Virus record (IMG/VR): IMGVR_UViG_3300035670_000577
Span: 1 to 39,005 of that record
Source: a virus
Strand: one strand, 5' to 3'
Length of the DNA: 39,005 bases
Part shown: in pieces, positions 9,371 through 18,952 of the stretch
Numbering within the stretch: the first letter of the stretch is position 1
Layout: each line of letters starts with the position of its first letter
The notes under the pieces: generated by a model
What the model was told of the DNA's origin: nothing
The model's database searches: none
Seen by the model: only the letters and a program-made list of their open reading frames with translations
Made by a program: the position numbers and the translations under genes

Positions 9371-11346
9371 TGCCAGCAGGTAGGTCGGGGAGGCGGCAGA
9401 TACCGCCGCAGGATGTCGCACGCTACTGGCAGTCGCGTGCTGCTGGGATGTCGATTCAGGACGCATCGAAGATTGCTGGGGTGCACGTCAATACGGCGTC
9501 GAAGTGGGAGGCGAAGAAGCGGAAAGCGGCTGCGGAGATTCAGTTGGCTGAGGTTGAGGTCGGTCAGGTGCGTAAGAAGCAGGGTGGTGTGCAGGCGGAG
9601 CAGTGGAAGGCGGCGATGGATGTCGCCGATTTGCCGCCCGTCATCCCCTACGAGCGGTTGAGCCCTGAGGCGCAGAGGGGTTGGGATGATTTCGACTACT
9701 TCAGACGCCGATACTTAGGCCGAGTACCTAGCCCGTGGCAGGTGGATGCTGCGTACAAGATTGTGAAGATGCTGGAATCTCCTGAGAAGGAGTTCATTCT
9801 CATCAACTGTCCGCCTGGTGCTGGTAAGTCGACGTTGTTTCACGATTTTGCGTGTTGGATGATTGTGCGTAACCGCAAGATTCGTGTGCTAATCGGTTCA
9901 GCGACACAAACCTTGGCGAAGATGTACAGCCGTCGTATCCGTGAGACGTTGGAACGCCCGTTTCCTTTGCATCCTGACCCGATTTTGGTGGAGAAAGGGT
10001 TGGCTATCAACGCCGAGGGCTGTCTGTCTATTGACTATGGGCGGTTCAAACCGTCATCGAGTGGCGCGTTGTGGCGTGCTGAGGAGTTCATCGTCGAACA
10101 AGAAGACCTCTCAGGTCTCGACAACAAAGAACCGACCGTTTCTTCGTACGGTATTGACTCAGAGTTCATCGGTCATCGTGCCGACCTCTGTTTGTTCGAT
10201 GACGTGGCAACCCCAGAGAACGCAAAAGAGTCCGTCGCCAGAGACAAACTTTTGGAACGGTGGGATACCGTCGCTGAGGCACGCGTCGACCCAGGCGGCT
10301 TGTTGGCTGTTATCGGTCAGCGTTTGGGACCAGGTGACCTCTACGCCCATTGTCTCGCCAAAGTGACTTACGAGGAAGACCCTGACGCGTACGACGGGTC
10401 CGACGTCACCGACGTTTCCAACGTCCAAGAACCAGAGAAAAAATCCAAGTACACGCATTTCATTTACAAGGCTTACTACGAGGAACTGGACACGGGGCGC
10501 GAATCGAAGAAAACTACTGCACCACCCTGGCCCAACGGACCGCTGTTGGACCCGTACAGGTTGTCGTGGAAAGACCTCTCATACCTGAAGCACTCGACGC
10601 CTGCGAAGTTCCAGGTCATCTATCAGCAGGAGGACATGGCGCAAGGCAACTATTTGATTGAACGCGTCTGGGCAACGGGCGGCATGGGCAACGATGGCGT
10701 GTTGTATCCAGGGTGTATCGACAATGACCGTAGGCCTGGGTACATTCCGTCGAATCTGGAGCCGCCGATTATTTCGATTGCTTCAGTGGACCCTTCGCCG
10801 ACGAACTTTTGGGCTATCCAATGGTGGCTCTACCAACCCAAAACAAACCTGCGCTATTTGATTGACTGTGAGCGGGTGAAACTAACGGCGGAGGAACTAC
10901 TTGGTTTCGATACGTCGAGCCGCGAGTACGGCGGCATAATGGAGATTTGGCAGAACAGGTCGTTCGAGATGGGCTACCCCATCTCCCATTGGATTGTTGA
11001 GGTCAACGCCGCCCAACGGTTCCTCCTCGCCCACGATTTCGTTCGCAAGTGGCAAGCCCTTCACGGGGTCAACGTCATCCCTCATACAACCTCCAGGAAC
11101 AAACTAGACGAAAACCTGGGTGTGGAGGCGTTGCTGCCGAACTTGTTTAGGACGGGTCAGGTTCGCCTGCCGACGATGCGGGAAAACTGGAAGACGTTGG
11201 CGTTCGTCGAGGAGTTGTCGTCGTGGACGCCGAACAAGAAGAACGGGACTGACCTCGTGATGTCGTGCTGGTTTGCCATGTTGCATCTGCCTGAGTTGGG
11301 GCCGTTGAAGGTTCCGCCTCGCCTGTGGCGCCCTTCCTGGATTTGA
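9370..11346 (+). CDS. terL: Terminase large subunit with N-terminal helix-turn-helix
   Basis: A 658-aa DNA-packaging motor. Residues 1-55 contain an HTH (RAAGMSIQDASKIAGVHVNT) like that of small terminase subunits. The ATPase has Walker A PPGAGKST at residues 148-155, an arginine-rich coupling region and Walker B LCLFDD ending near residue 278. The nuclease domain shows the RNase-H-like order: SIASVDPSP (first Asp), WIVEVNAAQRF (second acid), and TDLVMSCWFA (third Asp). It cuts concatemers and translocates DNA through the portal. No separate small terminase gene is found upstream, so the N-terminal HTH may take over DNA recognition. Confidence 0.95.
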   Translation: MPAGRSGRRQIPPQDVARYWQSRAAGMSIQDASKIAGVHVNTASKWEAKKRKAAAEIQLAEVEVGQVRKKQGGVQAEQWKAAMDVADLPPVIPYERLSPEAQRGWDDFDYFRRRYLGRVPSPWQVDAAYKIVKMLESPEKEFILINCPPGAGKSTLFHDFACWMIVRNRKIRVLIGSATQTLAKMYSRRIRETLERPFPLHPDPILVEKGLAINAEGCLSIDYGRFKPSSSGALWRAEEFIVEQEDLSGLDNKEPTVSSYGIDSEFIGHRADLCLFDDVATPENAKESVARDKLLERWDTVAEARVDPGGLLAVIGQRLGPGDLYAHCLAKVTYEEDPDAYDGSDVTDVSNVQEPEKKSKYTHFIYKAYYEELDTGRESKKTTAPPWPNGPLLDPYRLSWKDLSYLKHSTPAKFQVIYQQEDMAQGNYLIERVWATGGMGNDGVLYPGCIDNDRRPGYIPSNLEPPIISIASVDPSPTNFWAIQWWLYQPKTNLRYLIDCERVKLTAEELLGFDTSSREYGGIMEIWQNRSFEMGYPISHWIVEVNAAQRFLLAHDFVRKWQALHGVNVIPHTTSRNKLDENLGVEALLPNLFRTGQVRLPTMRENWKTLAFVEELSSWTPNKKNGTDLVMSCWFAMLHLPELGPLKVPPRLWRPSWI

Positions 11347-11348
11347 TT

Positions 11349-11357
11349 TGCTATCGT
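11349..11357 (+). promoter_or_regulatory. Extended -10 element TGCTATCGT before the portal gene
   Basis: TGC-TATCGT lies in the 21-base gap between terminase and portal, ending 10 bases before GTG 11368. With a start 6-7 bases downstream, the transcript would have a leader of only about 3-4 bases. Confidence 0.45.
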
Positions 11358-11367
11358 ATTGGAGACT

Positions 11368-13122
11368 GTGCGCTCACTAGACGAAATCGTTGAACTGTAC
11401 CACCAGCGCCGACTCGCTGCTGGACCTGTTCATGAGCAGATGCGCCGTGTCCGCGACCTTGCCAACGGCGACGTCGTTGTTCCACTCAATGAGTTGGACC
11501 GCAACGCCAAAACCAACGTAGCAAACCTGCTCGTACAAGGGCTTGAACAGATGTCGATGCGCGTCTCATCCACGATGCCGAATCCGTATTTCCCGCCTGT
11601 GAAGGAGGGTTCGGAGAACTCGAAGAAGTTGGCGCGTATGCGTAAGAAGGCGATGCTCGGTTTCTGGGATGAGAACCGTATGCAGATGAAGTTGCGTCGC
11701 CGCGCACGACACCTGCTCGCGTATTCGTCTTCGCCAGTTTTCTTGAAGCCTGATTTCTCGACGTTGACCCCGAAGTGGCAGGTGCGTAACCCGTTGGACA
11801 CGTTCGCCGCGCCGATGGATGACGACGATGTGGTTCCAGAGAACTGCATCTTCACTTCGCGTGTCACCGCGTCATGGTTGTTGAAGAACTATGGGGAGTT
11901 GGTGTCGGGTCAGTTGCGTTTCGGTCGCGTCGACTCAGATTCGCGTTACACGCTGCTGGAGTATGTGTGTGATGATTCGATGCAACTCATCGTGTTGGGT
12001 GCTGAGGATAATCCTGAGTTGTCGCAGTCTGAGCGTGCGGGTTTGCAGGCAATCCTTTTGGAGGCAATCCCGAACCGTACTGGTATGCCGCTCGCTGTCG
12101 TCCCGCAGCGAATCACCCTCGATAAGCCGCGTGGTCAGTTTGATGGCGTGTTGGGGATGTATTACACGCGTGCACGTTTGCAGGCGTTGACGGAGATTGC
12201 GATTGAGCGCGGCATCTTCCCCGAAGAATACTTGGTTGCCCGCCCTGGCGAAAACCCAGAAATCCTGCAACTTGCTGACGGCAAGTCAGGCATCCTCGGT
12301 GTCGTCAAAGGTGGCGACATCCAGCAGTTGCAACTAAATCCTGGTTACAAAACCGACACAGCCCTCGACCGTCTGGAACGCCAAGAGCGTCTTGAAGGCG
12401 CGATACCCGCAGAGTTCGGCGGCGAGTCCGCAACCAACATCCGAACTGGTAGACGCGGCGAGGCCGTGCTTTCAGCGACGGTGGATTACCGTGTACAAGA
12501 AGCACAAGAAATCTTTGCCAACTCGATACTCCACGAGGATAAAATCGCAATCGCATTAGAGAAAGCCTATTGGGGTGGGCAGCCCAAAACGTTCTTCATG
12601 TCTGGTCGTATGACACAAGGGCAGGAGACGTACACGCCGAACAAGGTGTGGCAGACGGACTACCACTTCGTTTCGTATTCGGCTGCTGGCACCGACGTCA
12701 ACAACCTCATCATCGGATTAGGTCAGCGTCTCGGTGTCGGTTTGATGTCGAAAGAATCGGCTCGCGAAGCAGACCCGCTGATTTCCGACCCCGACTTCGA
12801 ACACGACCGCATCATCGCCGAAGGCGTTGAGGATGCGCTGTTGGCGTCGATTCAGCAGCAGGCTGCGAACCCGCAAGGCCCGTACCAGCCCGAGGATTTG
12901 GCGTACCTCACCCGTCTCGTCGTCGAACAAGACGTCCCACTATTCGAAGCGGTCGCCAAAACCGATGAGCGTGCACGTCAACGTCAAGCCGAAGCCATGC
13001 CGCAGGGTTCACCCGAGACGATGCCAGGGTTGGCGATGCCAGGTATGGGTGCCGAGGCGCCTGCTGCTGGTCCTGTGGGTGAGCCGTCGCTCGAAGAACT
13101 TCTCGCACAACTCGGGGGATAA
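11368..13122 (+). CDS. Portal protein
   Basis: A 584-aa protein directly after the terminase. The N-terminal block RSLDEIVELYHQRRLAAGPV followed by HEQMRRVRDLANGDVVVPL is typical of portal proteins of this phage group. A mid-protein DTFAAPMDD segment, a long helical stem and a Gln/Pro/Gly-rich C-terminus (residues ~540-584) also fit. It forms the dodecameric ring at the capsid vertex through which DNA passes and on which the tail is built. The GTG at 11368 is preferred over TTG 11359: relatives begin at this residue, and an extended -10 lies just upstream. Confidence 0.85.
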   Translation: MRSLDEIVELYHQRRLAAGPVHEQMRRVRDLANGDVVVPLNELDRNAKTNVANLLVQGLEQMSMRVSSTMPNPYFPPVKEGSENSKKLARMRKKAMLGFWDENRMQMKLRRRARHLLAYSSSPVFLKPDFSTLTPKWQVRNPLDTFAAPMDDDDVVPENCIFTSRVTASWLLKNYGELVSGQLRFGRVDSDSRYTLLEYVCDDSMQLIVLGAEDNPELSQSERAGLQAILLEAIPNRTGMPLAVVPQRITLDKPRGQFDGVLGMYYTRARLQALTEIAIERGIFPEEYLVARPGENPEILQLADGKSGILGVVKGGDIQQLQLNPGYKTDTALDRLERQERLEGAIPAEFGGESATNIRTGRRGEAVLSATVDYRVQEAQEIFANSILHEDKIAIALEKAYWGGQPKTFFMSGRMTQGQETYTPNKVWQTDYHFVSYSAAGTDVNNLIIGLGQRLGVGLMSKESAREADPLISDPDFEHDRIIAEGVEDALLASIQQQAANPQGPYQPEDLAYLTRLVVEQDVPLFEAVAKTDERARQRQAEAMPQGSPETMPGLAMPGMGAEAPAAGPVGEPSLEELLAQLGG

Positions 13123-13473
13123 ATGGTTCAGCCACAGTTCAAAGGTCAGACGTACGGTGAGGGTGCTGCGCAGGAGCGTCGCGTTCAGGCGGTGCCGACT
13201 GGTCGGGCGCCAGCAGAGCAGCGTGCACAACAGGCCGCCCGCCGCGCTGTTCCAGCGGCACCAGGTTCGCTTACCGCGCCTACTGCTCGTCCGATGGAAC
13301 CTATTACCGAGGGCGCACCGTTCGGTCCTGGTGGCGGTCCCGCTGCCGCAGGCATCCCGATGATGCAACCCGCTGGCGACAACGTGGTCGAGGAGTTGAA
13401 GGCGATTTACCAGCGGTTCCCGAACGACGATTTGGCTGACCTTCTGGATTCGTTTCTCCGTGAAGGATACTGA
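13123..13473 (+). CDS. Small Pro/Ala-rich virion-associated protein
   Basis: A 116-aa protein starting directly after the portal stop. Residues 1-85 are disordered-looking (QAVPTGRAPAEQRAQQAARR, PAAPGSLTAPTARPMEP). The C-terminal ~30 residues form a helix (VVEELKAIYQRFPNDDLADL, LDSFLREGY). The arrangement suggests a tether with a docking helix, perhaps a portal- or scaffold-associated factor. Its stop overlaps the next ATG by one base (TGATG). Confidence 0.7.
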   Translation: MVQPQFKGQTYGEGAAQERRVQAVPTGRAPAEQRAQQAARRAVPAAPGSLTAPTARPMEPITEGAPFGPGGGPAAAGIPMMQPAGDNVVEELKAIYQRFPNDDLADLLDSFLREGY

Positions 13474-16400
13474 TGTCCTACGGGGTGCTGCCAGAAAAGG
13501 CTGACGAAGACGACATCCTCGACGGGATTGAGGCGAAGAACAAGTTCCGTCAAAACGTTGCGGCTACCGCGACACCAGAGTTGTCTGCCCGTATCGGCGA
13601 GATTTATCGTGCGAACCCGTGGATGAAACCTGGCGAGATTCTCGCGTTGGCGAAAGCGGGCGCTTCGGACCAGTTGGTGAAAGCGGCATCGGAACAGTCT
13701 GGGAAACAGTTGCCGACCCGTCTCGACCCGACGACACCACAGAAAAAGAACTGGTTCGAACGTAACGTCGGCGACCCAATCAAGGCGTTGTCGCGTTACA
13801 CGTTCGCCACCCTGAACCTCGCACCCGAGTTGGTGCAAAACGTTTCTTCGCAACTGTTGAACAAGAACAATCCTGCTGGGTTTGACGGCTGGTTCAAATC
13901 GACTTCGTTGGGGACGATGATTGCCGCATCGAAGGGTGAGGTTGACCCTGTGACTGGTCAGGCGATTACTTCTGGTGAGGGTTTCTTTTTGGGTGGTACG
14001 GCTGCGGAGAAGCAGTCCGAGCGTGCGCGTCGTGTGCGCGGGACCATCAACGGTTCGGCGTGGACGTTGGGTCGCGGTGCGGCTGATGTGGTGTTCGCGC
14101 CAGGTTCGAAGCCGTACGCGTTTCTTTCTGGTTTGGTTGATGCGTCGGTGGCGGTGTTCGCGGACCCGACGCTGTACGGCGGCAAGGCGTTGAAGGCTGC
14201 GCGTGCTGGTAGGGCTGCTGTTCCGAAAGTTCAGACCGCCGATGAGATTGCTGCGTTCGCCAAGGTAGCCGCCCAAGGTGAACTTGCTGCTGCTGGTTTG
14301 TCGCAAGCCGAGACGGTGGCGTGGAACGCATCCAAGTTCCGCAACTGGGCAGAGACGAACGGGAAAGCACAACGTCTCATCAACACGCTCGTGGAAAAAG
14401 ATGACGCTTACGACATTTTTTCGAACGTGTTTAAAGGGAAGATTGACGTCGCGGAAGCGAACCGTTTGGCGAAAGCAAAAAGCCGAGAAGAAGTTCTTGC
14501 CATCATCGGCGAACAAACCAACCGCCTCGACGCAGAACTCTCAGGCCTGTTCCCAACGGACATCCGCCAAATCGTCAAAGCCCGTGAACGCATCCCTGGA
14601 TACAACTGGCTACGCAACAGCAAACTGCTCACCAAGATGCCAGAAATGGTCATCAAGACTGGCAGCGCACGCGACTCGGTGAACGCCGTCAACTCCTACG
14701 GCAACTACCTGAAGTCCATCGGACTCAAACTCACCGACGGTGAAGGCAAAGAGTTCATGAAGGAAGTCATGGACGTGTTCGCCGACCCGAACGCGGCAGG
14801 CTCAGGTCGGGTCAACGAACTGTTCGAAAAAATCGTGAAGAAAACGGTGAGCGACGAACTCACCAAAGGTGTCGGCGCATTGGCGAAGGAGGATGCCGAT
14901 GCGGTTGCCGACGAACTGTTCCGCCGCGTCGCCAAAACCAAGGAAGAACTCCGCCTCTACCTCGTCGACGAAGCAGGAGAAATCGACGACTTCGGGCTAC
15001 TCCAATCATTGAGAGACTCAGGACAACTCGTCGTCGACGGCGACTTGAACCCTGCGACCCTCGCAGACCTACGGCTCGCTGGACCAGGTTCGCTCGCCGA
15101 ACTTGCAGACAAAGTGCAGGTCCTCCCAGACCTTCGCGCCGTACGTCGCGTCACAGCCAACCCGTTCATCCGCCGCGCGCTCTCTAAACAAGCCAAGTTC
15201 GCCGACGTCCCATCCGAAGCCGCGCTGCTTCGCGGCATACCCGCCGAGGAAGCCCCACGCGAACTCATCCGCGGCGCAGGAAAATCACGTTCCGCCATTG
15301 CCGTCGCCGACTACCTGCAAAACGAGGTGTGGAAACCGCTCGCCCTGATGACTGGCGGATACATCTTCCGCAACATGTTCGACGCCCAAATCCGCATGGC
15401 GACCGTCGGCAAAGCAGGATTCTTCAGCCACCCGTTCAAGTACATGCAAATCGTGTTGGGTAAAGCGTTGCCAGAAAGTTTCGTCGGACGCACCTTCGAC
15501 GACATCGACTACAACAACATGGTCGGCAAATGGGATGAATACACCGATGACTACGAGGAGGCGTTGTCGTTCGGGTTGCGTCGCAACATCGACGACCCAG
15601 AAACCGCGTACAAGCGTGCACTGCGCAGCGATTCGATGGTCACCGTCGCCAAGGTCAGCAACAAACCCCAATACCTGAAAGGTTTGTACGAGGAACTACG
15701 CCGACTGTCGTTGGACCAGATAAACAACGCCGTAGCCAAGGGGATACCGACCGAGGAAATCGTCAACTGGTTGCGCAACAACCAGGACCCGAAAGCGGTC
15801 AAGGCGTTGGAAAGGCTTCGCCGCTACCTGGAGGGCGGTCTTGACGCATACGACCCTGGCACCAAACGGATGCACACCGTCCGCGTCTCCAGCGGCAAGG
15901 TTGATGACGACATTCTGTCGCGTTGGATAAACCGTCTCGGCAACCCGCGAATCGACCTGACCACGGGCGGGGACGAGACGCTGCGTTTCGCCGTTGCCCA
16001 CCGCCGTCTTCCCCTCGCTGCATCGGAAACAATCGACCCGCGCAACCTTGCGGACGCCGATTTCGTCGGCGGCACCCTGCGTCGCGGTGTCGGCTCAGAG
16101 GTGCGTCTCGGCATCGAGGACGGCAGGGAGATTCGCGGTGTGGTTACCGCAGTCAACGGCGACACGTCGTGGACCGTACGCCGACTGTCCGACAACGACG
16201 TGTGGGACACCGCAGCAGGTCGCAAAGAGTTGCAGGACTACATCCTGCAAGTGTACGAGACACGTGGCAACAACCTGCCGCGCCGCGTCAAGTACGCCCC
16301 AGAACTCGGCGAAGCAGAAGCATTGGGCATCACCGAGAAACAGAAGCAGGCCCTCCAGTTGTGGAACCGTGGCGTCAACTTCTTCTTCGACAACGCGTAC

Positions 16401-18155
16401 GGCAGGCTCAGCCGCAAGTTCGAACGCTCACCGATTTACCGCCAGTTCTACTATGAGCAGTTCATCGACAACGCAGACCTGTTGACGCGTGAGCAGGCGC
16501 AACTGTTCAAGTCATCCATCGAAGGTCGCGCATCGTCGCTCAACATCAGCAAAGAGGCGCTGTTCGGCGGCAAAGACCAGTACGACTCACTCATCGCCAA
16601 ACTCGACTCTGCGAACGGTACGGGAACCGTGAAACAGTTGGAAGACTACGCAGGACTTCGCGCCCTTCAATCAACCAAGGAAACTTTGTTCAATGCGGTT
16701 GAACGGAACAATCTGGAGGACATCCTGCGCATCATCGTCCCGTTCGGTCCAGCGTGGCGCGAAGTGTTGAAGCGGTACGGAAGTTTCCTGTATGAGGACC
16801 CGACCCGTATCCGCCGCGCCCAACTCGTTGTAAATGGTGCCGTCAACTTCGACCCCGACGCCGACGGACAAGGATTCTTTTACAAGGACCCGATTACTGG
16901 GCAGAACACGTTCAACATCCCGTTCTCTGGCGACCTCGCCAAACTCATCACTGGTGTCAACGCGCCGTTGCAGGCGCCAGTCAAAGGCTTGTCGATGGGT
17001 TTGCAAGTCATCCCATCTATCGGACCTGTTGCGCAGATAGCCGCATCGGAACTCATTCCAGATACCCCGTCGACGGACAGCATCGTGGAGATTCTGCTGC
17101 CTTACGGCAGGAAGAAAGGTGGCGCCCTCATCCCAGGGTATGTGACGAAGGCGTATTCGGCGTTGCGTGACAACCCAGGCAAAACGGAATCCATCTACGC
17201 GAACACGTACACCGAAACCGTTCGCGCCCTATCCGCCACGGGCGACTACAACCTTGATGACCCAGCCGAAAAGGAACGTCTCCTCAACGACGCCAAGTGG
17301 CGTGCACGTGTCCTCACAGGGTTCCGTGCACTGTCACAGTTCCTCGGACCAACCTCGGGCGTACCCGAGGCAATCGTAGAAACCGACAAGGGCGACATCT
17401 ACGCCTCGTATCTCCTGAAGGCGTTCCAGGATTTGCAGACCGAGAACTATGACACGGCGGTCAAACGGTTCCTCGACATCTACGGCGACGACGCCCTCCT
17501 GTACGTCTCCTCAAAAACGGAAGCCCAGCAGCCAGGGTTGGCGGCAACCGAACAGTTCGGTCAATGGGAACGCAAAAACGGTCAACTGTTGGAAGCCTTC
17601 CCGCTGGTCGCCGCCTACTTCGCACCAGGGGGAGACGACTTTTCGTTCTCCGTGTGGGACCGCCAGATTCGCACAGGGAAACGTGAACGTCTCACCGCAG
17701 CCGAGATGATTGACTTGGCACAGTTGCGAGTCGGCAACGCCATCTACCGCGACCTGAAACGTCAGGCGGGCAAGTATCCGCCCGCAGAGGTGAAGGAATG
17801 GTTGACGCGTCAACGCGAGAAAATCAACAAGAAACTTCCTGGCTTCCCAGTCAAACCCGTGTTTACGGTCGGCGAGTTCGACCGCAGCATCAGGGAAATG
17901 AAACGTGCGGTTGCCGACCCGAGGCTTGCGGACAACGAGATTGCTGGCGCAGCCCGCGAATACCTCAACTATCGTGACCAGGCCATCGCACAATACGTGC
18001 AGGCTGGTGGCAAGGAAGGCGGGTTCGCTACGGCGAAACAGGCAGCCGATTTGCGGCAGTGGCTGTTCAACATCGGCACCGCGCTCGCGGATGCGGTACC
18101 AGATTTCCAGCGTGTGTGGGACCGTGAACTAGCATCAGAGGTCGACGAACTATGA
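13473..18155 (+). CDS. Giant internal virion / ejection protein (1560 aa)
   Basis: The largest gene, 12% of the genome. No enzymatic domain is certain. Residues ~105-250 contain Gly/Ala-rich segments that could be membrane-active (ADVVFAPGSKPYAFLSGLVD, ASVAVFADPTLYGGKALKAA). Residues ~300-800 are helical and charged. Residues ~625-650 hold LALMTGGYIFRNMFDAQIRM. Residues ~1070-1200 hold a conserved-looking IIVPFGPAWREVLKRYGSFL block and a TFNIPFSGDLAKLITGVNAP block, followed by hydrophobic stretches. Large proteins between portal and scaffold are typical of podoviral inner-core or ejection proteins that enter the cell with the DNA. That role is inferred from size and position. Confidence 0.7.
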   Translation: MSYGVLPEKADEDDILDGIEAKNKFRQNVAATATPELSARIGEIYRANPWMKPGEILALAKAGASDQLVKAASEQSGKQLPTRLDPTTPQKKNWFERNVGDPIKALSRYTFATLNLAPELVQNVSSQLLNKNNPAGFDGWFKSTSLGTMIAASKGEVDPVTGQAITSGEGFFLGGTAAEKQSERARRVRGTINGSAWTLGRGAADVVFAPGSKPYAFLSGLVDASVAVFADPTLYGGKALKAARAGRAAVPKVQTADEIAAFAKVAAQGELAAAGLSQAETVAWNASKFRNWAETNGKAQRLINTLVEKDDAYDIFSNVFKGKIDVAEANRLAKAKSREEVLAIIGEQTNRLDAELSGLFPTDIRQIVKARERIPGYNWLRNSKLLTKMPEMVIKTGSARDSVNAVNSYGNYLKSIGLKLTDGEGKEFMKEVMDVFADPNAAGSGRVNELFEKIVKKTVSDELTKGVGALAKEDADAVADELFRRVAKTKEELRLYLVDEAGEIDDFGLLQSLRDSGQLVVDGDLNPATLADLRLAGPGSLAELADKVQVLPDLRAVRRVTANPFIRRALSKQAKFADVPSEAALLRGIPAEEAPRELIRGAGKSRSAIAVADYLQNEVWKPLALMTGGYIFRNMFDAQIRMATVGKAGFFSHPFKYMQIVLGKALPESFVGRTFDDIDYNNMVGKWDEYTDDYEEALSFGLRRNIDDPETAYKRALRSDSMVTVAKVSNKPQYLKGLYEELRRLSLDQINNAVAKGIPTEEIVNWLRNNQDPKAVKALERLRRYLEGGLDAYDPGTKRMHTVRVSSGKVDDDILSRWINRLGNPRIDLTTGGDETLRFAVAHRRLPLAASETIDPRNLADADFVGGTLRRGVGSEVRLGIEDGREIRGVVTAVNGDTSWTVRRLSDNDVWDTAAGRKELQDYILQVYETRGNNLPRRVKYAPELGEAEALGITEKQKQALQLWNRGVNFFFDNAYGRLSRKFERSPIYRQFYYEQFIDNADLLTREQAQLFKSSIEGRASSLNISKEALFGGKDQYDSLIAKLDSANGTGTVKQLEDYAGLRALQSTKETLFNAVERNNLEDILRIIVPFGPAWREVLKRYGSFLYEDPTRIRRAQLVVNGAVNFDPDADGQGFFYKDPITGQNTFNIPFSGDLAKLITGVNAPLQAPVKGLSMGLQVIPSIGPVAQIAASELIPDTPSTDSIVEILLPYGRKKGGALIPGYVTKAYSALRDNPGKTESIYANTYTETVRALSATGDYNLDDPAEKERLLNDAKWRARVLTGFRALSQFLGPTSGVPEAIVETDKGDIYASYLLKAFQDLQTENYDTAVKRFLDIYGDDALLYVSSKTEAQQPGLAATEQFGQWERKNGQLLEAFPLVAAYFAPGGDDFSFSVWDRQIRTGKRERLTAAEMIDLAQLRVGNAIYRDLKRQAGKYPPAEVKEWLTRQREKINKKLPGFPVKPVFTVGEFDRSIREMKRAVADPRLADNEIAGAAREYLNYRDQAIAQYVQAGGKEGGFATAKQAADLRQWLFNIGTALADAVPDFQRVWDRELASEVDEL

Positions 18156-18952
18156 GCAATGGAACGAAACCTGTTGACGACACCATTGTCGACATCGAGC
18201 CGATGCCCACGGTCATCCCGCGGACGACAGGCGTGCCGAGGTATTCGCTCGGCGCAGATTTCCAGTTCACTGAACGCCCAGTCACCCAAGGTGCTTTGGC
18301 GTTGGTCGGCACACAGGACTATTACGGGCAGCAGTATTTCACGCAACGCGGAAACAAAACCTATTACAAAGGCCCAGGACTGGTTGACGGTAACGGTGTC
18401 ATCAAACGCGCCCCGTACGACCCGTACAACCTTGACACGGAGGCGTACCGTTTCCTTGCTGGGAAGGGTCGCGGTGAACGTATCGCGTTTCTGAACACGC
18501 TCGCAGACTACGGACTGTATGAGGGTGGGAAGCCTTCGGTGACGACGTTCGACGGGAAGGATTTGGAGGCGACGTCGAAGTATTTGATGGAGTTGAATCG
18601 TTGGGGTGTCACCGAGGACATCGGGTTGGCGTATTTGAAGAACGAATACCCTGGCGGACAAGTGAAGACGGGTCGCACGATTCGTGTCACCGCGAAAGAG
18701 GACATCCAGACGGTGTTGCGTGAGGAGTCTTTCCGCCAGTTGGGTCGCACGATGACACCGAAAGAGGTTCGTGACGCGGTGCAGTTCATCCAGTCGCGTG
18801 AACGTCAGGCGCAGATGGGTGGCCCTGAGCAGGCGCCAGCGTTGAGCACGCTCGCTACGCAGGCCGTTGGTCGCGGCAGGGAACAAGAGGTGCAGTTGGA
18901 AGGTTTCCGTACGTTGGCTGATTTGATTGAACGCACGTTCGGAGGTGCGTGA
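18152..18952 (+). CDS. Probable internal virion protein
   Basis: A 266-aa protein, ATGA-coupled to the giant gene. The N-terminus is extended (SNGTKPVDDTIVDIEPMPTV). A central Tyr-rich part (QDYYGQQYFTQRGNKTYYKG) follows, then helices that include RKERIAFLNTLADYGLYEGG-like sequence (residues ~105-130) and REESFRQLGRTMTPKEVRDA. The latter resembles segments found in other virion proteins that pack against the giant protein. No family is recognised. By position it belongs to the ejection complex. Confidence 0.6.
   Translation: MSNGTKPVDDTIVDIEPMPTVIPRTTGVPRYSLGADFQFTERPVTQGALALVGTQDYYGQQYFTQRGNKTYYKGPGLVDGNGVIKRAPYDPYNLDTEAYRFLAGKGRGERIAFLNTLADYGLYEGGKPSVTTFDGKDLEATSKYLMELNRWGVTEDIGLAYLKNEYPGGQVKTGRTIRVTAKEDIQTVLREESFRQLGRTMTPKEVRDAVQFIQSRERQAQMGGPEQAPALSTLATQAVGRGREQEVQLEGFRTLADLIERTFGGA

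Noticed and set aside
11359-11367. TTG start for the portal gene
   Set aside because: No ribosome-binding site precedes it. GTG 11368 matches the usual portal N-terminus and follows the extended -10 element.
13407-14516. Minus-strand frame of 369 aa
   Set aside because: It lies opposite the giant virion gene and is Arg/His-rich with no start context, a typical GC-rich shadow.
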